Below, piece after piece: positions 51,219 through 60,738 of a stretch of 64,000 nucleotides of DNA. The first letter of the stretch is position 1, and each line of letters opens with the position of its first letter. The stretch lies in the NCBI RefSeq assembly GCF_003337485.1, contig NZ_QPJJ01000003.1, positions 233,416 to 297,415 of the forward strand, in the 5' to 3' direction. The position numbers and the translations under genes were made by a program. This DNA is from Saliterribacillus persicus (GTDB lineage Bacteria; Bacillota; Bacilli; Bacillales; Amphibacillaceae). The notes under the pieces were generated by a model that was not told the DNA's origin, ran no database searches, and worked only from the letters and a program-made list of their open reading frames with translations.

Positions 51219-51989
51219 TTATAAATTAATCGTTACGTCCGCTTCCTCGCGTAACGTTTCTACGATATTTTGATATGCTCTTGCTTCGTTTTCTTTTCTT
51301 AATTGATCAGCAATAATCGTTTTTGCTTCCTCATATCCTGGAAGCTCTTGCTCATTTTCTGACTCCTCGTGCTCTTTCTTTAATTCTTCATACGTTTCTA
51401 CTAATTCTTCTTCTGTTGGCTCCAAGTCACCAGCTTCTTCTGCAACAAATTTATCTACCTTCACCTGCAGCTTCACCTGTTCTGTCGCCTCTTCTTCCGT
51501 CATTCCTTGCCCCTCTACAGCAGTCAAGAAATCTTCTTTTGTTTCTAATCCATTACTTTGAGCTAACTCCACAAATGATTCTTCAAGTTCCTCATCAGAA
51601 ACAGATACCTCACTATCATTCACGGCTTGCTTGATTAATTCCTGTGCAATCAAGCTTTCTGCCAGCTGCGTTTTAAAGTTCTCTTGATCAGAATCTATCG
51701 TGATCTGGCCTTGTTGTACCGCACGATCAAACTGGATTTCATAGACCTCCGTAAACTCCTCTTTTGTAATCTCTTCACCATTTACCTCAGCAACCACATC
51801 TGGTACGTCTTCTAGATCAGGCTGTGGGGTAGCTTGTTCCTCAGCAGATTCCTCAGAACCTTCCTCTGCCGCTTCCTCTTCTGTTTCTGTATCGTTATTT
51901 TCTTCTGTTTCCTCTGCACTGTCACTGCATGCCACTAACACAACAGCAAACATTGCAAGGATAATCCCAATTAACCACTTTTTCGACAA
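51219..51989 (-). CDS. SurA_N-domain lipoprotein, paralogue 1
   Basis: 256 residues. Signal peptide with lipobox LVACS, acidic linker rich in Glu (about 23-60), then a SurA/PrsA-type N-terminal chaperone domain (VAEVNGEEITKEEFTEVYEIQFD, SDEELEESFVELAQSNGLETKEDFL) and a helical C-terminus ending REEADVTINL. No parvulin domain is inserted, so it is a chaperone-like rather than isomerase-active protein. Surface-exposed, probably helps fold exported proteins. Closely related to the lipoprotein at 54765. Confidence 0.88.
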   Translation of the reverse strand: MSKKWLIGIILAMFAVVLVACSDSAEETEENNDTETEEEAAEEGSEESAEEQATPQPDLEDVPDVVAEVNGEEITKEEFTEVYEIQFDRAVQQGQITIDSDQENFKTQLAESLIAQELIKQAVNDSEVSVSDEELEESFVELAQSNGLETKEDFLTAVEGQGMTEEEATEQVKLQVKVDKFVAEEAGDLEPTEEELVETYEELKKEHEESENEQELPGYEEAKTIIADQLRKENEARAYQNIVETLREEADVTINL

Positions 51990-52072
51990 CGTTATTCCCC
52001 TCTCTAATTCATGCTGATTGTTATTTTACCACATAATGCGCACTATTTGAAAATAGATGCTAAACCCTAACA

Positions 52073-52534
52073 CTAGCCTTCCCGTAAAAAAGTAATAAAA
52101 TCTACATTTATCGGTTCCCTTCCACCCATCCGAAGTCGCATATTAATCTGCCCCCGTTGGTACTGCCCATGAAGTGCCACATGTGTCAAAATCTCTGTCA
52201 CAGAATTTTCATATGTTATCCCCTTGCTATTGGTGTAGCTAACTATTCTAGCTAGTTCCCGATCATTTATGCTTTTTAAAAATGGAGTGATCAACTGGTC
52301 GTTTTCCTCGATAAGCGAGCGACATTCATCTAAGCTAGTATTTCGAAAGAGCGGAATAGCTGAGGGGTCCTCACCAAGTATCCGCAGTATCCAAATTTTC
52401 TCCGCATATAATAGATGCGAAAATAGGCGCGTCATCTCCTGCTCTTCATGCGCCGCATAGACAAGAGCATCCACAATACGATTATTCGCCCATGAGACAT
52501 GCTCAAATATGTTCAGAAAATTATTCATAGCCAT
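52073..52534 (-). CDS. DinB-family protein
   Basis: 153 residues, four-helix DinB fold. Metal-binding His residues sit in IFEHVSWANNRI (first helix), RLFSHLLYAEKIW and EILTHVALHGQYQRGQI (His-xxx-His near 132-136). The family includes bacillithiol transferases (BstA) and stress-induced enzymes; which applies here is unclear. GGAG lies six bases before the ATG. Confidence 0.88.
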   Translation of the reverse strand: MAMNNFLNIFEHVSWANNRIVDALVYAAHEEQEMTRLFSHLLYAEKIWILRILGEDPSAIPLFRNTSLDECRSLIEENDQLITPFLKSINDRELARIVSYTNSKGITYENSVTEILTHVALHGQYQRGQINMRLRMGGREPINVDFITFLREG

Positions 52535-52672
52535 ACATCTCTCCTTTTTCCCAAAAATTGATTTCTTATGCGTGAAACACGTTAAATAGGGTAAACAGTA
52601 GATAAAGATTTGAAACTTAACCTTGTCTTTATTCGTATTATATAGATAAGTGACATTGGAGGAGGATATTTA

Positions 52673-53065
52673 ATGAATGAACTAACAAAAAAACGAACGA
52701 AGGCAATAGGTATTGACCTTGCTATTTCTAGTATTGTAACTGCTGGTGTAGAGTATTTACTGCGTAAAAAGGTGAAAAGTGAAGCGGTGCATAACTTGGT
52801 AACACCTACTGCTGTATTGTGGGCACTAGAATATGTACAGCTTAGCTGCAACGGCCAGACACTTGGCTATAAAGCAATGGGACTTACACTTCAAAATGAA
52901 GATGGACAAACACCAACTTGTTCACAAATCGCGAAAAGAATGGTGTATCGAGACACGGTGAGTACGATAGATTACTTAAAGGATCGTAAAGGATTCGAAG
53001 GTGAAGACGGTTCTGTTTTGCCACATGACCGTTATGCGGGGACTTTGGTTAGAGAAGAGAAGTGA
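52673..53065 (+). CDS. RDD-family protein
   Basis: 130 residues. The conserved Arg and Asp of the RDD family are in KKRTKAIGIDLAIS, followed by hydrophobic stretches and the typical QTLGYKAMGLTLQNEDG. Usually a membrane protein of uncertain role. GGAGGA lies before the ATG. A hairpin terminator follows. Confidence 0.8.
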   Translation: MNELTKKRTKAIGIDLAISSIVTAGVEYLLRKKVKSEAVHNLVTPTAVLWALEYVQLSCNGQTLGYKAMGLTLQNEDGQTPTCSQIAKRMVYRDTVSTIDYLKDRKGFEGEDGSVLPHDRYAGTLVREEK

Positions 53066-53094
53066 CAAAATTAAAAAAATAATCATATTTTTTA

Positions 53095-53130
53095 AAGGGA
53101 TCAGTTTAATCATAGGGCTGATCTTTTGCT
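53095..53130 (+). terminator. Terminator of the RDD gene
   Basis: AAAGGGATCAG / CTGATCTTTT with a 13-base loop, then GCTTTTA. Confidence 0.65.
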
Positions 53131-53235
53131 TTTATATTGAGTCTACTTCGCAATTATATCTTAATTTCTATTCACCACCAATTAGATGAAACAAAATTAA
53201 GGAGATATACGTACTTCTAGGAAGGAGGAATTTCT

Positions 53236-53523
53236 ATGTATATCTTCGTTACTATTTTCACCGTACTTGGCGTTCTTTTCTTATTTAATTGGTTGATGGG
53301 TTATAGGAAAGGAAATATAACGATTGATTTTGATGAGAGATATTTTAACCAAAAGGACTATAGAGCAGCGATCCAGAAAAAGCTCGAATCTCAAGGGAGA
53401 AATGTTTATTACCAGGGAAATAATCTATTCAACATTGATGGACATACCTATTTGTTAATAGAAAGAAACGTCAGTATGGGTGGTATTCCACTCCAACGAA
53501 CTATCTTAAGGCGAGAAGAATAG
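53236..53523 (+). CDS. Small membrane-anchored protein, unknown
   Basis: 95 residues: one N-terminal membrane helix (about 2-20) followed by a cytoplasmic domain of about 70 residues (ITIDFDERYFNQKDYRAAIQKKLESQGRNVYYQGNNLFNIDGHTYLLIER). GGAAGGAGG precedes the ATG, a very strong site, which supports real translation. Family not recognised. Confidence 0.75.
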   Translation: MYIFVTIFTVLGVLFLFNWLMGYRKGNITIDFDERYFNQKDYRAAIQKKLESQGRNVYYQGNNLFNIDGHTYLLIERNVSMGGIPLQRTILRREE

Positions 53524-53579
53524 ATTATATTCTAAAATTATATAAAAATTATCCCTTATAAGAATTGATCATTCTCTAG

Positions 53580-53618
53580 AAAAAGAAGCTGTCATCCAAT
53601 TAAGCAGTTTCCAGACAG
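53580..53618 (-). terminator. Terminator of CPBP gene
   Basis: Minus-strand GGCTGTC / GACAGCTTC with an interrupted stem and TTTTT after it, just beyond the CPBP stop codon. Confidence 0.6.
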
Positions 53619-53628
53619 CCCCACTATA

Positions 53629-54498
53629 TCATTCAAATAATGCGGAGCCTCTTTTTTTAGCTATAACTAACAAAGCTACATACCATAACAAATTCATTCC
53701 AAATAAGGTAATAAGGAAAGTTGCATTAGAATATTCCATCGTCCAAACTGATAGATCCGTACCCATCCCATTTTCCTCATAAGAAAAAAAGAAGGCTAGC
53801 AATAAGTTATTCGCAGTATGTACACCAAATACAAATTCAATTCCATTTGTAATTTGAACTGTATATCCATATAGCATACCAAACAAAAGATAACCCAATC
53901 CAACCACTACTGGATTCATATCCATTTCAGGATTAGCAAAATGAGCACTACCAAAGATAATACCAGTTATAATTATGGTGAATAGCGGTCGTTTAAAGAA
54001 CTTTCCTACCCATTGCAATAAGAAGCCTCGAAAAAAAATATCTTCTACAAATGCAAAAATTGGAATCGTAAGGATCGCAATAAAGAAAAATGAAAGAAAA
54101 ACTCTAATCGAGACGGGATTAAAAATGAAATTTTCTGGTGTAAATAACATGGCTATAGAAAAAGTAAATATGATGCTTGCACTAACCAATCCGGCACCCA
54201 AAAATGTTAGCTTCCACCTAAACTTTGGCGCTGCTGTAATGAAAGTTCTAAATGGTCTCTTATGAATCCAGTTTGCAGCAATAAACAACGTTAAAATAGT
54301 AAGTAAGCTATATATACCTATACTAATAAGCTCAGCAATTGCTTGATATGAAGAATTTTTAGCTGCTCCTTTTAATAAATCATCTAATAAAACAAATCCG
54401 AAAGATCCTACGAACAATATAAAGATTATAAAGAAAAGAGTTAATATGTAATGTCGGTGCTTATTTCTTCCTACATGCGGATGAAAAAAATCAATCAT
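53629..54498 (-). CDS. CPBP-family intramembrane protease
   Basis: About 289 residues with about eight membrane helices. CPBP/Abi motifs: VEDIFFRGFLLQWVG (Glu-Asp in place of the common Glu-Glu, then R), FGSAHFANPE with His, and FGVHTANNLL. These put a glutamate/His active site in the membrane; members process prenyl-protein-like or bacteriocin targets. ATG at 54498 has AAAGGGGGG upstream; the longer frame to 54528 is not supported. Confidence 0.87.
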   Translation of the reverse strand: MIDFFHPHVGRNKHRHYILTLFFIIFILFVGSFGFVLLDDLLKGAAKNSSYQAIAELISIGIYSLLTILTLFIAANWIHKRPFRTFITAAPKFRWKLTFLGAGLVSASIIFTFSIAMLFTPENFIFNPVSIRVFLSFFFIAILTIPIFAFVEDIFFRGFLLQWVGKFFKRPLFTIIITGIIFGSAHFANPEMDMNPVVVGLGYLLFGMLYGYTVQITNGIEFVFGVHTANNLLLAFFFSYEENGMGTDLSVWTMEYSNATFLITLFGMNLLWYVALLVIAKKRGSALFE

Positions 54499-54692
54499 AA
54501 TCTCCCCCCTTTCATTAGATTTTTTCAAAAAAATCTAATGAAATTATATGCTTACCAAAAATTATTTTAGCATATTATTCCATTATTGTAAGATTATTTT
54601 ATGAAATAACAAAGAACGGAGATACATTTTTTAATCATAAATAGAGGATTTTACTTCTGAGATTCTTTTCAAATGAGAAAGCACGCGTGACG

Positions 54693-54740
54693 AAAAAACT
54701 ACACCATAAAATGCTCCCTTACCGAACATTTATGGTGTAG
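54693..54740 (-). terminator. Terminator of SurA_N paralogue 2
   Basis: Minus-strand CTACACCATAAATG / CATTTTATGGTGTAG, followed by TTTTTT. Confidence 0.9.
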
Positions 54741-54764
54741 TTTACGGTGCTACTTATATACGTT

Positions 54765-55586
54765 TTATAAATTGATTGTTACATCCGCATCCTCACGTAG
54801 TTTATCAACTAGTGATTGGAATGCTTCTGCTTCTTTTTGCTGTTTTAGTTGATCTTCAATATTTGGTTTAACTTCTTCAAATTCAGGAATTTCCACATCT
54901 TCTCCACCTTGCTCTTGCCCTGCAACGAGTTCATCATATGTTTCTCTTAGCTCTTCTTCTGTTATTTCAGTATCGCCAGCTTCATTTGAAACAAGCTCAT
55001 CCACTTTTACTTGGGTTTCAACCTGAGACATTACTTCTTCTTCATCCATGCCTTGGTCTCCAAGTGCTGTGATAAACTCATCCTTTGTTTCTAAACCATT
55101 TTGCTGAGCTAACTCAGTTAACGTCTGATCGATTTGTTCATCTGTCGCTTCAATACCACTGTTATTTGCTTCTTGAATAACTAGTTCTTGTCCAACCATG
55201 CTTTCTGCAATTTGAGTTTTCAATTGATCCTGATCAACCTCTTGACCACTCATTTGTGCTCGAGCCATTGCTTGTTGGAATTGCATGCTATATGTTTGTT
55301 CAAATTCTTCTTTTGTAATTTCTTCATCATTCACAGAAGCAACAACATCTGGAATACCTTCTAAATCTGGCTCAGGCATCTCTGGTTGCTGCGTACCAGC
55401 TTCCCCTTCTGGAGCGGCTTCTTCTCCACTTTCTTCTTCTCCAGCTTCTTCCTCCGTTGTTTCTTCTTGTGCTGCTTCATCTTCATTATTATTTTCTTCT
55501 TGAGATTCCTCCGCATCATCGCTACATGCACCTAATACGAGTACGGATATTGCAAGCAATAATCCTAATATCCATTTTTTCGACAT
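54765..55586 (-). CDS. SurA_N-domain lipoprotein, paralogue 2
   Basis: About 273 residues. ATG at 55586 begins the signal peptide (MSKKWILGLLL, lipobox LGAC) with AAAGGGG upstream; the much longer in-frame extension has no such features. Acidic Glu-rich linker, then SVNDEEITKEEFEQTYSMQF and QNGLETKDEF as in the lipoprotein at 51219, ending LREDADVTINL. The two share most of their motif positions. No parvulin domain. The linker is Gly/Pro-richer than in paralogue 1. Confidence 0.9.
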   Translation of the reverse strand: MSKKWILGLLLAISVLVLGACSDDAEESQEENNNEDEAAQEETTEEEAGEEESGEEAAPEGEAGTQQPEMPEPDLEGIPDVVASVNDEEITKEEFEQTYSMQFQQAMARAQMSGQEVDQDQLKTQIAESMVGQELVIQEANNSGIEATDEQIDQTLTELAQQNGLETKDEFITALGDQGMDEEEVMSQVETQVKVDELVSNEAGDTEITEEELRETYDELVAGQEQGGEDVEIPEFEEVKPNIEDQLKQQKEAEAFQSLVDKLREDADVTINL

Positions 55587-55861
55587 CAATATTCCCCTTT
55601 CAAATTCAAGCTGATTGTCAGTGTAACATAGATCATTTTTAAGTAAAACAAAAAAGAGGTAAATTCTGATTACGTTTTCATTACAATATATTACAAAAAT
55701 GCAGATATCTTTTTGAAATATTAGCACTTTTAAGTATAATGTAAAGTTGGTTGAATGATAGTAGAAAAGGGTATATTTATTAAGGTAGAAACTTTTTCCC
55801 TCATAAATAATGATAAGCTTATACATTCGACTCACAACTTTGAACTTAACGAGGTGGACAA
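55587..55861. other. Divergent promoter region before the BCCT gene
   Basis: About 275 bases between SurA_N paralogue 2 and the betaine carrier. Very AT-rich, with no clear operator or RNA. AACGAGGTGGAC is the carrier's ribosome site. Confidence 0.5.
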
Positions 55862-57376
55862 ATGAAAAATGTAACACAGGTATTTTGGTATGCGCTATTT
55901 CTATGTGCTGTGGTAGTAGTTTGGGGCGCTGTTGATCCAGAGCATCTACAAGAAGTTACTAATAACATTACTAGTGTCATATCAGAAACATTTGGATGGT
56001 ATTATTTGTTACTTATTATGATCTTTTTAGTTTTCTGTGTGTATTTAATGCTGAGTCGTTTTGGAAGTATTAAGCTTGGTAAAGACGCAGATAAGCCTGA
56101 GTACAAACTCTCGTCCTGGTTTGCGATGTTATTTAGCGCTGGTATGGGAATGGGGCTCGTATTTTGGACAACTGCTGAACCTATTTCTCACGCCTTTAAA
56201 AGCTCTCCAAAATCCGAGGTCGGCTCTAATGAAGCAATTCGTGAATCACTCCAATATTCTTTTTTCCATTGGGGCATTCATGCGTGGGCTGTATATGGTG
56301 TGGTCGCACTAGTACTCGCTTATTTTAAGTTCCACAAGGGCTACCCTGGCTTAATCAGCTCCACTTTAGTACCTTTATTTGGAGAAAAAAGCATGAGTGG
56401 TATGGCAGGGAAATTGATTGATACGTTAGCAGTTTTTGCTACGATAGTAGGTGTGGCTTCGACATTAGGCTTTGGTTCAGCTCAAATAAATGGTGGGCTA
56501 TCCTATTTGTTTAATACACCGAATAACTTCTTATTTCAACTGTTAATATTAGCAGTCGCAACTGGATTATTTATCTTGTCAGCTTCAACTGGGATAAGTA
56601 AAGGGATTAAATATCTAAGTAACACCAATATGGGCTTAGGATTTTTACTTTTATTAATTCTATTTATAGTAGGACCTACACTTTACATATTAAATATGTT
56701 TACCTCAACACTTGGTAGCTATATTTCAAACTTTTTTGATATGAGTTTTCGTATTTCTCCATTAAATGAAACTGGACGAACATGGATTGATAATTGGACG
56801 ATCTTCTACTGGGCATGGTGGATTTCATGGGCACCATTTGTTGGAATCTTTATCGCACGTATCTCTAAAGGCCGTACCATTAAAGAGTTTATGTTAGGCG
56901 TTTTATTTGTTCCAGCGCTTGTATGTTTTATCTTCTTTGCAGTGTTCGGTGTATCTGCTTTAAACATAGAACAGCTTGGCATCGATAAAATTTCAGAGTA
57001 CAGTCTAGAAACAACTACATTCGGAATGTTACAGCATTATCCACTAGGAACATTGATGTCATTTATTACTGTTTTTGTCATCGCGATCTTTTTCATTACA
57101 TCTGCAGACTCGGCAACATTTGTACTTGGAATGCTGACAACAGCTGGTGCATTAAACCCTACTAATTCAGTGAAGATTATTTGGGGACTTACCATGTCAA
57201 CGATGGCAGCGATTATCGTGTACTTTGGAGGCACCACAGGGCTACAAAATATGTTAATCATAGCTGCTCTTCCCTTTAGTGTGATTATGATTTTGATGGC
57301 CACATCCTTTTATAAAGAAGCAAGTAAAGAAATTAAGCGAGATAAAAAAAGAAAGAAACAGGAAAGAACATCATAG
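55862..57376 (+). CDS. opuD: BCCT glycine betaine/choline transporter (OpuD-like)
   Basis: 504 residues with 12 membrane helices. BCCT hallmarks: FSAGMGMGLVFWTTAEPISH (about 93-112), HWGIHAWAVYG, and FYWAWWISWAPFVGIFIARISKGRTI (about 317-342) with the Trp-rich substrate box. Na+-coupled uptake of betaine-type osmolytes. GAGGTGG lies before the ATG. Fits osmoprotection in a saline habitat. The C-terminal tail is short and basic, as in osmoregulated BCCT carriers. Confidence 0.92.
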   Translation: MKNVTQVFWYALFLCAVVVVWGAVDPEHLQEVTNNITSVISETFGWYYLLLIMIFLVFCVYLMLSRFGSIKLGKDADKPEYKLSSWFAMLFSAGMGMGLVFWTTAEPISHAFKSSPKSEVGSNEAIRESLQYSFFHWGIHAWAVYGVVALVLAYFKFHKGYPGLISSTLVPLFGEKSMSGMAGKLIDTLAVFATIVGVASTLGFGSAQINGGLSYLFNTPNNFLFQLLILAVATGLFILSASTGISKGIKYLSNTNMGLGFLLLLILFIVGPTLYILNMFTSTLGSYISNFFDMSFRISPLNETGRTWIDNWTIFYWAWWISWAPFVGIFIARISKGRTIKEFMLGVLFVPALVCFIFFAVFGVSALNIEQLGIDKISEYSLETTTFGMLQHYPLGTLMSFITVFVIAIFFITSADSATFVLGMLTTAGALNPTNSVKIIWGLTMSTMAAIIVYFGGTTGLQNMLIIAALPFSVIMILMATSFYKEASKEIKRDKKRKKQERTS

Positions 57377-57384
57377 TAATTATA

Positions 57385-57420
57385 AGTCCCTATTCTTATC
57401 GCCAGAATAGGGATTTTAAT
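57385..57420. terminator. Terminator of the BCCT gene
   Basis: TCCCTATTC / GAATAGGGA with a 9-base loop, then TTTTAAT. It overlaps the stop codon of the convergent NAT-like gene. Confidence 0.85.
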
Positions 57421-58183
57421 AACTTCTTTTATACATTTCTAAAGCCTGGTCAATAAAATTAATGTCTGCATTTGCTATTCTTGCGATAACTTCTGCCCAC
57501 TCTTTCGTATTATTTCTTTTCTTTTCGTTCATCAAACCTTCAGAAGTACTCAAAAAACTTTTCCAATTATAAAATTCCCAGTGGGCAGTTTCTTCTTTGT
57601 AAGGAATTCTTTTTTCAAACAGTGGTTTTCTCGAAATATGTTGTTGGGAAAACTCAGCGCCTTTTAGGAAAACCTCCATGCTTATTGGTGTTAGATCATA
57701 ATTTTGTGTAGAGAATTTACCGTTTGATCGGTGATAATATACCCTCAGCCGCTTTTCCATCCTTTTCACTTGAACCTTTGCTGCGGGAAAAAAATTACTG
57801 AAGGCATCTTCAGAATACGAAGGATGAATACTATCTATTAGTATCGGTTGTATCCATTGATCGCCTAGATCACACAGGTATCTGAACCCATCTTCATCTA
57901 ACACCACCACAGCAACATGCGCATCTGTAGTGAATAGATCATTCGCCACGGGATAAGCATGAATTTTATTTTTAGAAAATTCATCTAATAGCCACAATGC
58001 AAGGTCAAAGCAATTTCCAGAAAGACCATATCTTATGCGATGTTCTATTAAAAGTCCTACTTCACGTTGTTTGCTTTTAACTGGTTGATTAAAATACCAT
58101 ATCTTCGATAGTGTCTCCATAGGAAAGTCATCAAACTTTTTATAGGTTTGTAAAATTTGGTTAGGAGCAAATATAATAAACAC
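57416..58183 (-). CDS. NAT/transglutaminase-like Cys-His-Asp protein
   Basis: About 255 residues. A plausible catalytic triad: Cys in GLSGNCFDLALWL, His in TTDAHVAVVVLDED, Asp in YLCDLGDQW, in the order seen in arylamine N-acetyltransferases and transglutaminase-like proteins. Lacks typical NAT C-terminal features, so the exact reaction is open. The start is GTG at 58183 with only AGTAGG upstream, so a shorter start at an internal ATG (about residue 22) is possible. Confidence 0.65.
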   Translation of the reverse strand: MFIIFAPNQILQTYKKFDDFPMETLSKIWYFNQPVKSKQREVGLLIEHRIRYGLSGNCFDLALWLLDEFSKNKIHAYPVANDLFTTDAHVAVVVLDEDGFRYLCDLGDQWIQPILIDSIHPSYSEDAFSNFFPAAKVQVKRMEKRLRVYYHRSNGKFSTQNYDLTPISMEVFLKGAEFSQQHISRKPLFEKRIPYKEETAHWEFYNWKSFLSTSEGLMNEKKRNNTKEWAEVIARIANADINFIDQALEMYKRSY

Positions 58184-58282
58184 CTACTTTTCACGTGATT
58201 AAAGATTTATATATTTACATGAAGTATAACCCAAAATCATTTAAAAATGGAAAAAGAGTTTATCCCTTTTTCCATTTCCAAT

Positions 58283-58909
58283 CTAATGCATATTTTGTTG
58301 TGGTGCTTGCGTATAGCCTTGCATCATCGTTGTCATGTCCTGTGTGTTTAGCTGTGGCACTTGGTAATAACCATGTTTATTTTGATATAAGAAAAGCTCA
58401 TAGCTCATCTCAATCATATTTGGTACACTGTCCGCTACAAGTCGTCTAAGTACCGGATTATTCATCTCAACACCTGTCATCGCAAGTGCGGAACCTAACG
58501 TTTTAGTATGACCTAACATGAATGAGGAATAACATTCATCACCAAACTCCTGCACAGACTGCTTCGGTTTTTTCGGTTGTCCTGGCTTCATACCATAAAT
58601 AATTTCATTACTTTGCTTCATTTCATATTGCTGTGTTGGAATTTTAGGATCTTGTCCTGTTTGAAAGGATTCCACGATTGTATTGTACATTTGTGTCATG
58701 AAGGAAGATTGGCGACGTAAAATATCCTTTAACTCTTGATCCTGAATGTTTTGATCATACAATTGATACTGTTCCAAAGTTCCGATCAAAGAACCAATTA
58801 ATTCATGCGCGTCAAGCATCTCATGAGCACCATGATTAAGACTACTACCTGGATTCTGATGTGTTTGGTTCATTTGATTCGCATTTTGTTGCTGATTATT
58901 GTGTTGCAC
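58283..58909 (-). CDS. CotF-like spore coat protein
   Basis: 208 residues. Gln/Asn-rich N-terminal tail, then a helical bundle (HELIGSLIGTLEQYQLYDQNIQDQELKDILRRQ; GHTKTLGSALAMTGVEMNNPVLRRLVADSVPNMIEMSYELF), typical of the CotF-like coat family, and a Met/Gln-rich tail. GTG start with AGGAGG eight bases upstream. Indicates an endospore former. Likely mother-cell sigma-K controlled (not verified). Confidence 0.85.
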   Translation of the reverse strand: MQHNNQQQNANQMNQTHQNPGSSLNHGAHEMLDAHELIGSLIGTLEQYQLYDQNIQDQELKDILRRQSSFMTQMYNTIVESFQTGQDPKIPTQQYEMKQSNEIIYGMKPGQPKKPKQSVQEFGDECYSSFMLGHTKTLGSALAMTGVEMNNPVLRRLVADSVPNMIEMSYELFLYQNKHGYYQVPQLNTQDMTTMMQGYTQAPQQNMH

Positions 58910-59059
58910 ACTGATAACCTCCTGTTATTGAAATTCCATTATATTCTGTCCACACATCCTCAATTTATGTAAATAAAATTGGCAAGAGTTGAATAAGGTA
59001 AAAATAGATAAAAAATGTTATGATAATGAAAGAGAATTATTTTAAATGGGGGAAAGTAA

Positions 59060-59977
59060 ATGGGAAAACGCATACTATTATTTTTATTAACGAACATTTT
59101 AGTCATGACAACAATTGTAATTGCATGGACATTAATCACAACCTTTACTGATATCAATCCATCCTATCTAACAGGAGGATCAGGGTTAGGAATTGACTAT
59201 GGTACTTTAATGATTTTTAGTATATTGATCGGTTTTGCCGGTGCATTTATTTCATTAGCTATATCTCGTTGGATGGCTAAAATGATGATGAAAGTTAAAG
59301 TAATTGATCCAAACAATTTTAAAAACGCACACGAGCAGTTCGTTTATGAAAAAGTTGAACGTTTTTCTCGTACTGCTGGTTTAATGCATACACCACAGGT
59401 TGGTATTTACCAATCCCCTGAGGTAAATGCTTTCGCAACTGGACCAACAAAAAAACGTTCCTTAGTTGCCGTCTCATCAGGGCTCTTACAAGGGATGGAC
59501 GATGATGCAATCGAAGGAGTTATCGCACACGAGGTTGCCCACGTAGCAAACGGAGATATGGTAACCATGACGCTATTACAAGGTATTGTAAACACCTTCG
59601 TGGTATTCTTCTCTAGAATTGCAGCTGTAATCGTCTCTCGTTTTGTTCGTTCTGAGATTCAATGGATCGTTCAATTTGCAGCTATCATTGTCTTTCAGAT
59701 CTTATTCTCGATTCTCGGAAGTCTCGTCGTAAGTGCTTATTCACGGCACCGGGAATACCATGCGGATCGCGGGGGCGCTGATTTAGCTGGCGCTGATAAA
59801 ATGGCACATGCTCTTCGCTCATTAAAGGCATATGTCGATAGAGCGAAGGTTAATGATAGAACCGATGATTCAGCTATTCAAACGATGAAGATTAGTAATG
59901 GTAAAGGTGGACTTGTTTCATTATTTTCATCCCACCCACCACTTGATGATCGAATTGCAAAATTAGAACAACGCTAA
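59060..59977 (+). CDS. htpX: HtpX membrane metalloprotease
   Basis: 305 residues. Membrane helices at about 4-25, 45-68 and 155-205, zinc site [10 protein letters not shown] (HExxH near 155) and third ligand region [13 protein letters not shown] (about 232). M48B-type protease that degrades misfolded membrane proteins. GGGGGAAA lies before the ATG. Confidence 0.95.
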   Translation: MGKRILLFLLTNILVMTTIVIAWTLITTFTDINPSYLTGGSGLGIDYGTLMIFSILIGFAGAFISLAISRWMAKMMMKVKVIDPNNFKNAHEQFVYEKVERFSRTAGLMHTPQVGIYQSPEVNAFATGPTKKRSLVAVSSGLLQGMDDDAIEGVIAHEVAHVANGDMVTMTLLQGIVNTFVVFFSRIAAVIVSRFVRSEIQWIVQFAAIIVFQILFSILGSLVVSAYSRHREYHADRGGADLAGADKMAHALRSLKAYVDRAKVNDRTDDSAIQTMKISNGKGGLVSLFSSHPPLDDRIAKLEQR

Positions 59978-59986
59978 CTTATATAA

Positions 59987-60019
59987 ATGCAGTTGCCCAA
60001 CTGAGGCAGCTGCATTTTT
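59987..60019 (+). terminator. Terminator of htpX
   Basis: TGCAGTTGCC / GGCAGCTGCA with a 7-base loop and TTTTT. Confidence 0.88.
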
Positions 60020-60200
60020 GTATTATAGCAAAGCATAATATTTACCGAACTATAGTATATCGAAAACTAAGAATTATACTGCACGAACTTAGCAATAAGC
60101 GAAATATTTCTAATCTCCGCACATAAGCGTATATTTTGATGCGCTTGCAATTCTTCCTTATGATAGAGCTAACAATTAACAATACAAGGGAGAGATAAAA

Positions 60201-60641
60201 ATGAATTTAAGAGTATATTTAGCAGGGCAAATTCATGATGATTGGAGAAAAGAAGTAGAACAAAAAGCGAAAGATAAAGACTTAGCATTAACCTTCGTAT
60301 GGCCCCAAACCAATCATGAACGCTCAGATAATATAGGGGAAGACATTTTCGGAGAACAACCAAACAACTATTTTAAAGATGATGCCGCTTCTAGCATTAA
60401 CAATTTTCGTACCCAGGTGTTAATGGAGCGATCCGATATAGTCATCGCCCTTTTCGGCGAAAAATACAAACAATGGAACACAGCAATGGATGCAAGTACT
60501 GCCATTGCAATGAATAAACCTACTATTATCATAAGACCTGAATCACATATTCATCCACTTAAGGAGCTTTCAAATAAAGCAAATGTAACCGTGGAAACCA
60601 TAGATCAGGCATTAGATGTTATTGCTTATATTTTCGAATAA
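60201..60641 (+). CDS. ytoQ: YtoQ-family protein
   Basis: 146 residues, closely matching B. subtilis YtoQ along its length: LAGQIHDDWRKEVEQKAKDK, ERSDNIGEDIFG, ALFGEKYKQWNTAMDAS and IIIRPESHIHPLKELSNKAN. The fold resembles nucleoside 2-deoxyribosyltransferase-like proteins, but no activity is known. GGGAGAG lies before the ATG. Confidence 0.92.
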   Translation: MNLRVYLAGQIHDDWRKEVEQKAKDKDLALTFVWPQTNHERSDNIGEDIFGEQPNNYFKDDAASSINNFRTQVLMERSDIVIALFGEKYKQWNTAMDASTAIAMNKPTIIIRPESHIHPLKELSNKANVTVETIDQALDVIAYIFE

Positions 60642-60738
60642 TAATTAATTTCTTCCCACTTATTCAAATAAAGTGTTAGAAAGCTTGTTTTCGTGGTATT
60701 ACTAGATGTAAGCAATCATTTCAAAGAGGAGTGTTACG

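Noticed and set aside
53001-53189. Small + strand frame with one membrane segment after the RDD gene
   Set aside because: It starts inside the RDD gene without a ribosome site, and the RDD terminator hairpin lies within it.
54765-55877. 370-residue version of the SurA_N lipoprotein
   Set aside because: The extra N-terminal residues are AT-rich intergenic translation; the signal peptide with lipobox and ribosome site start at 55586.
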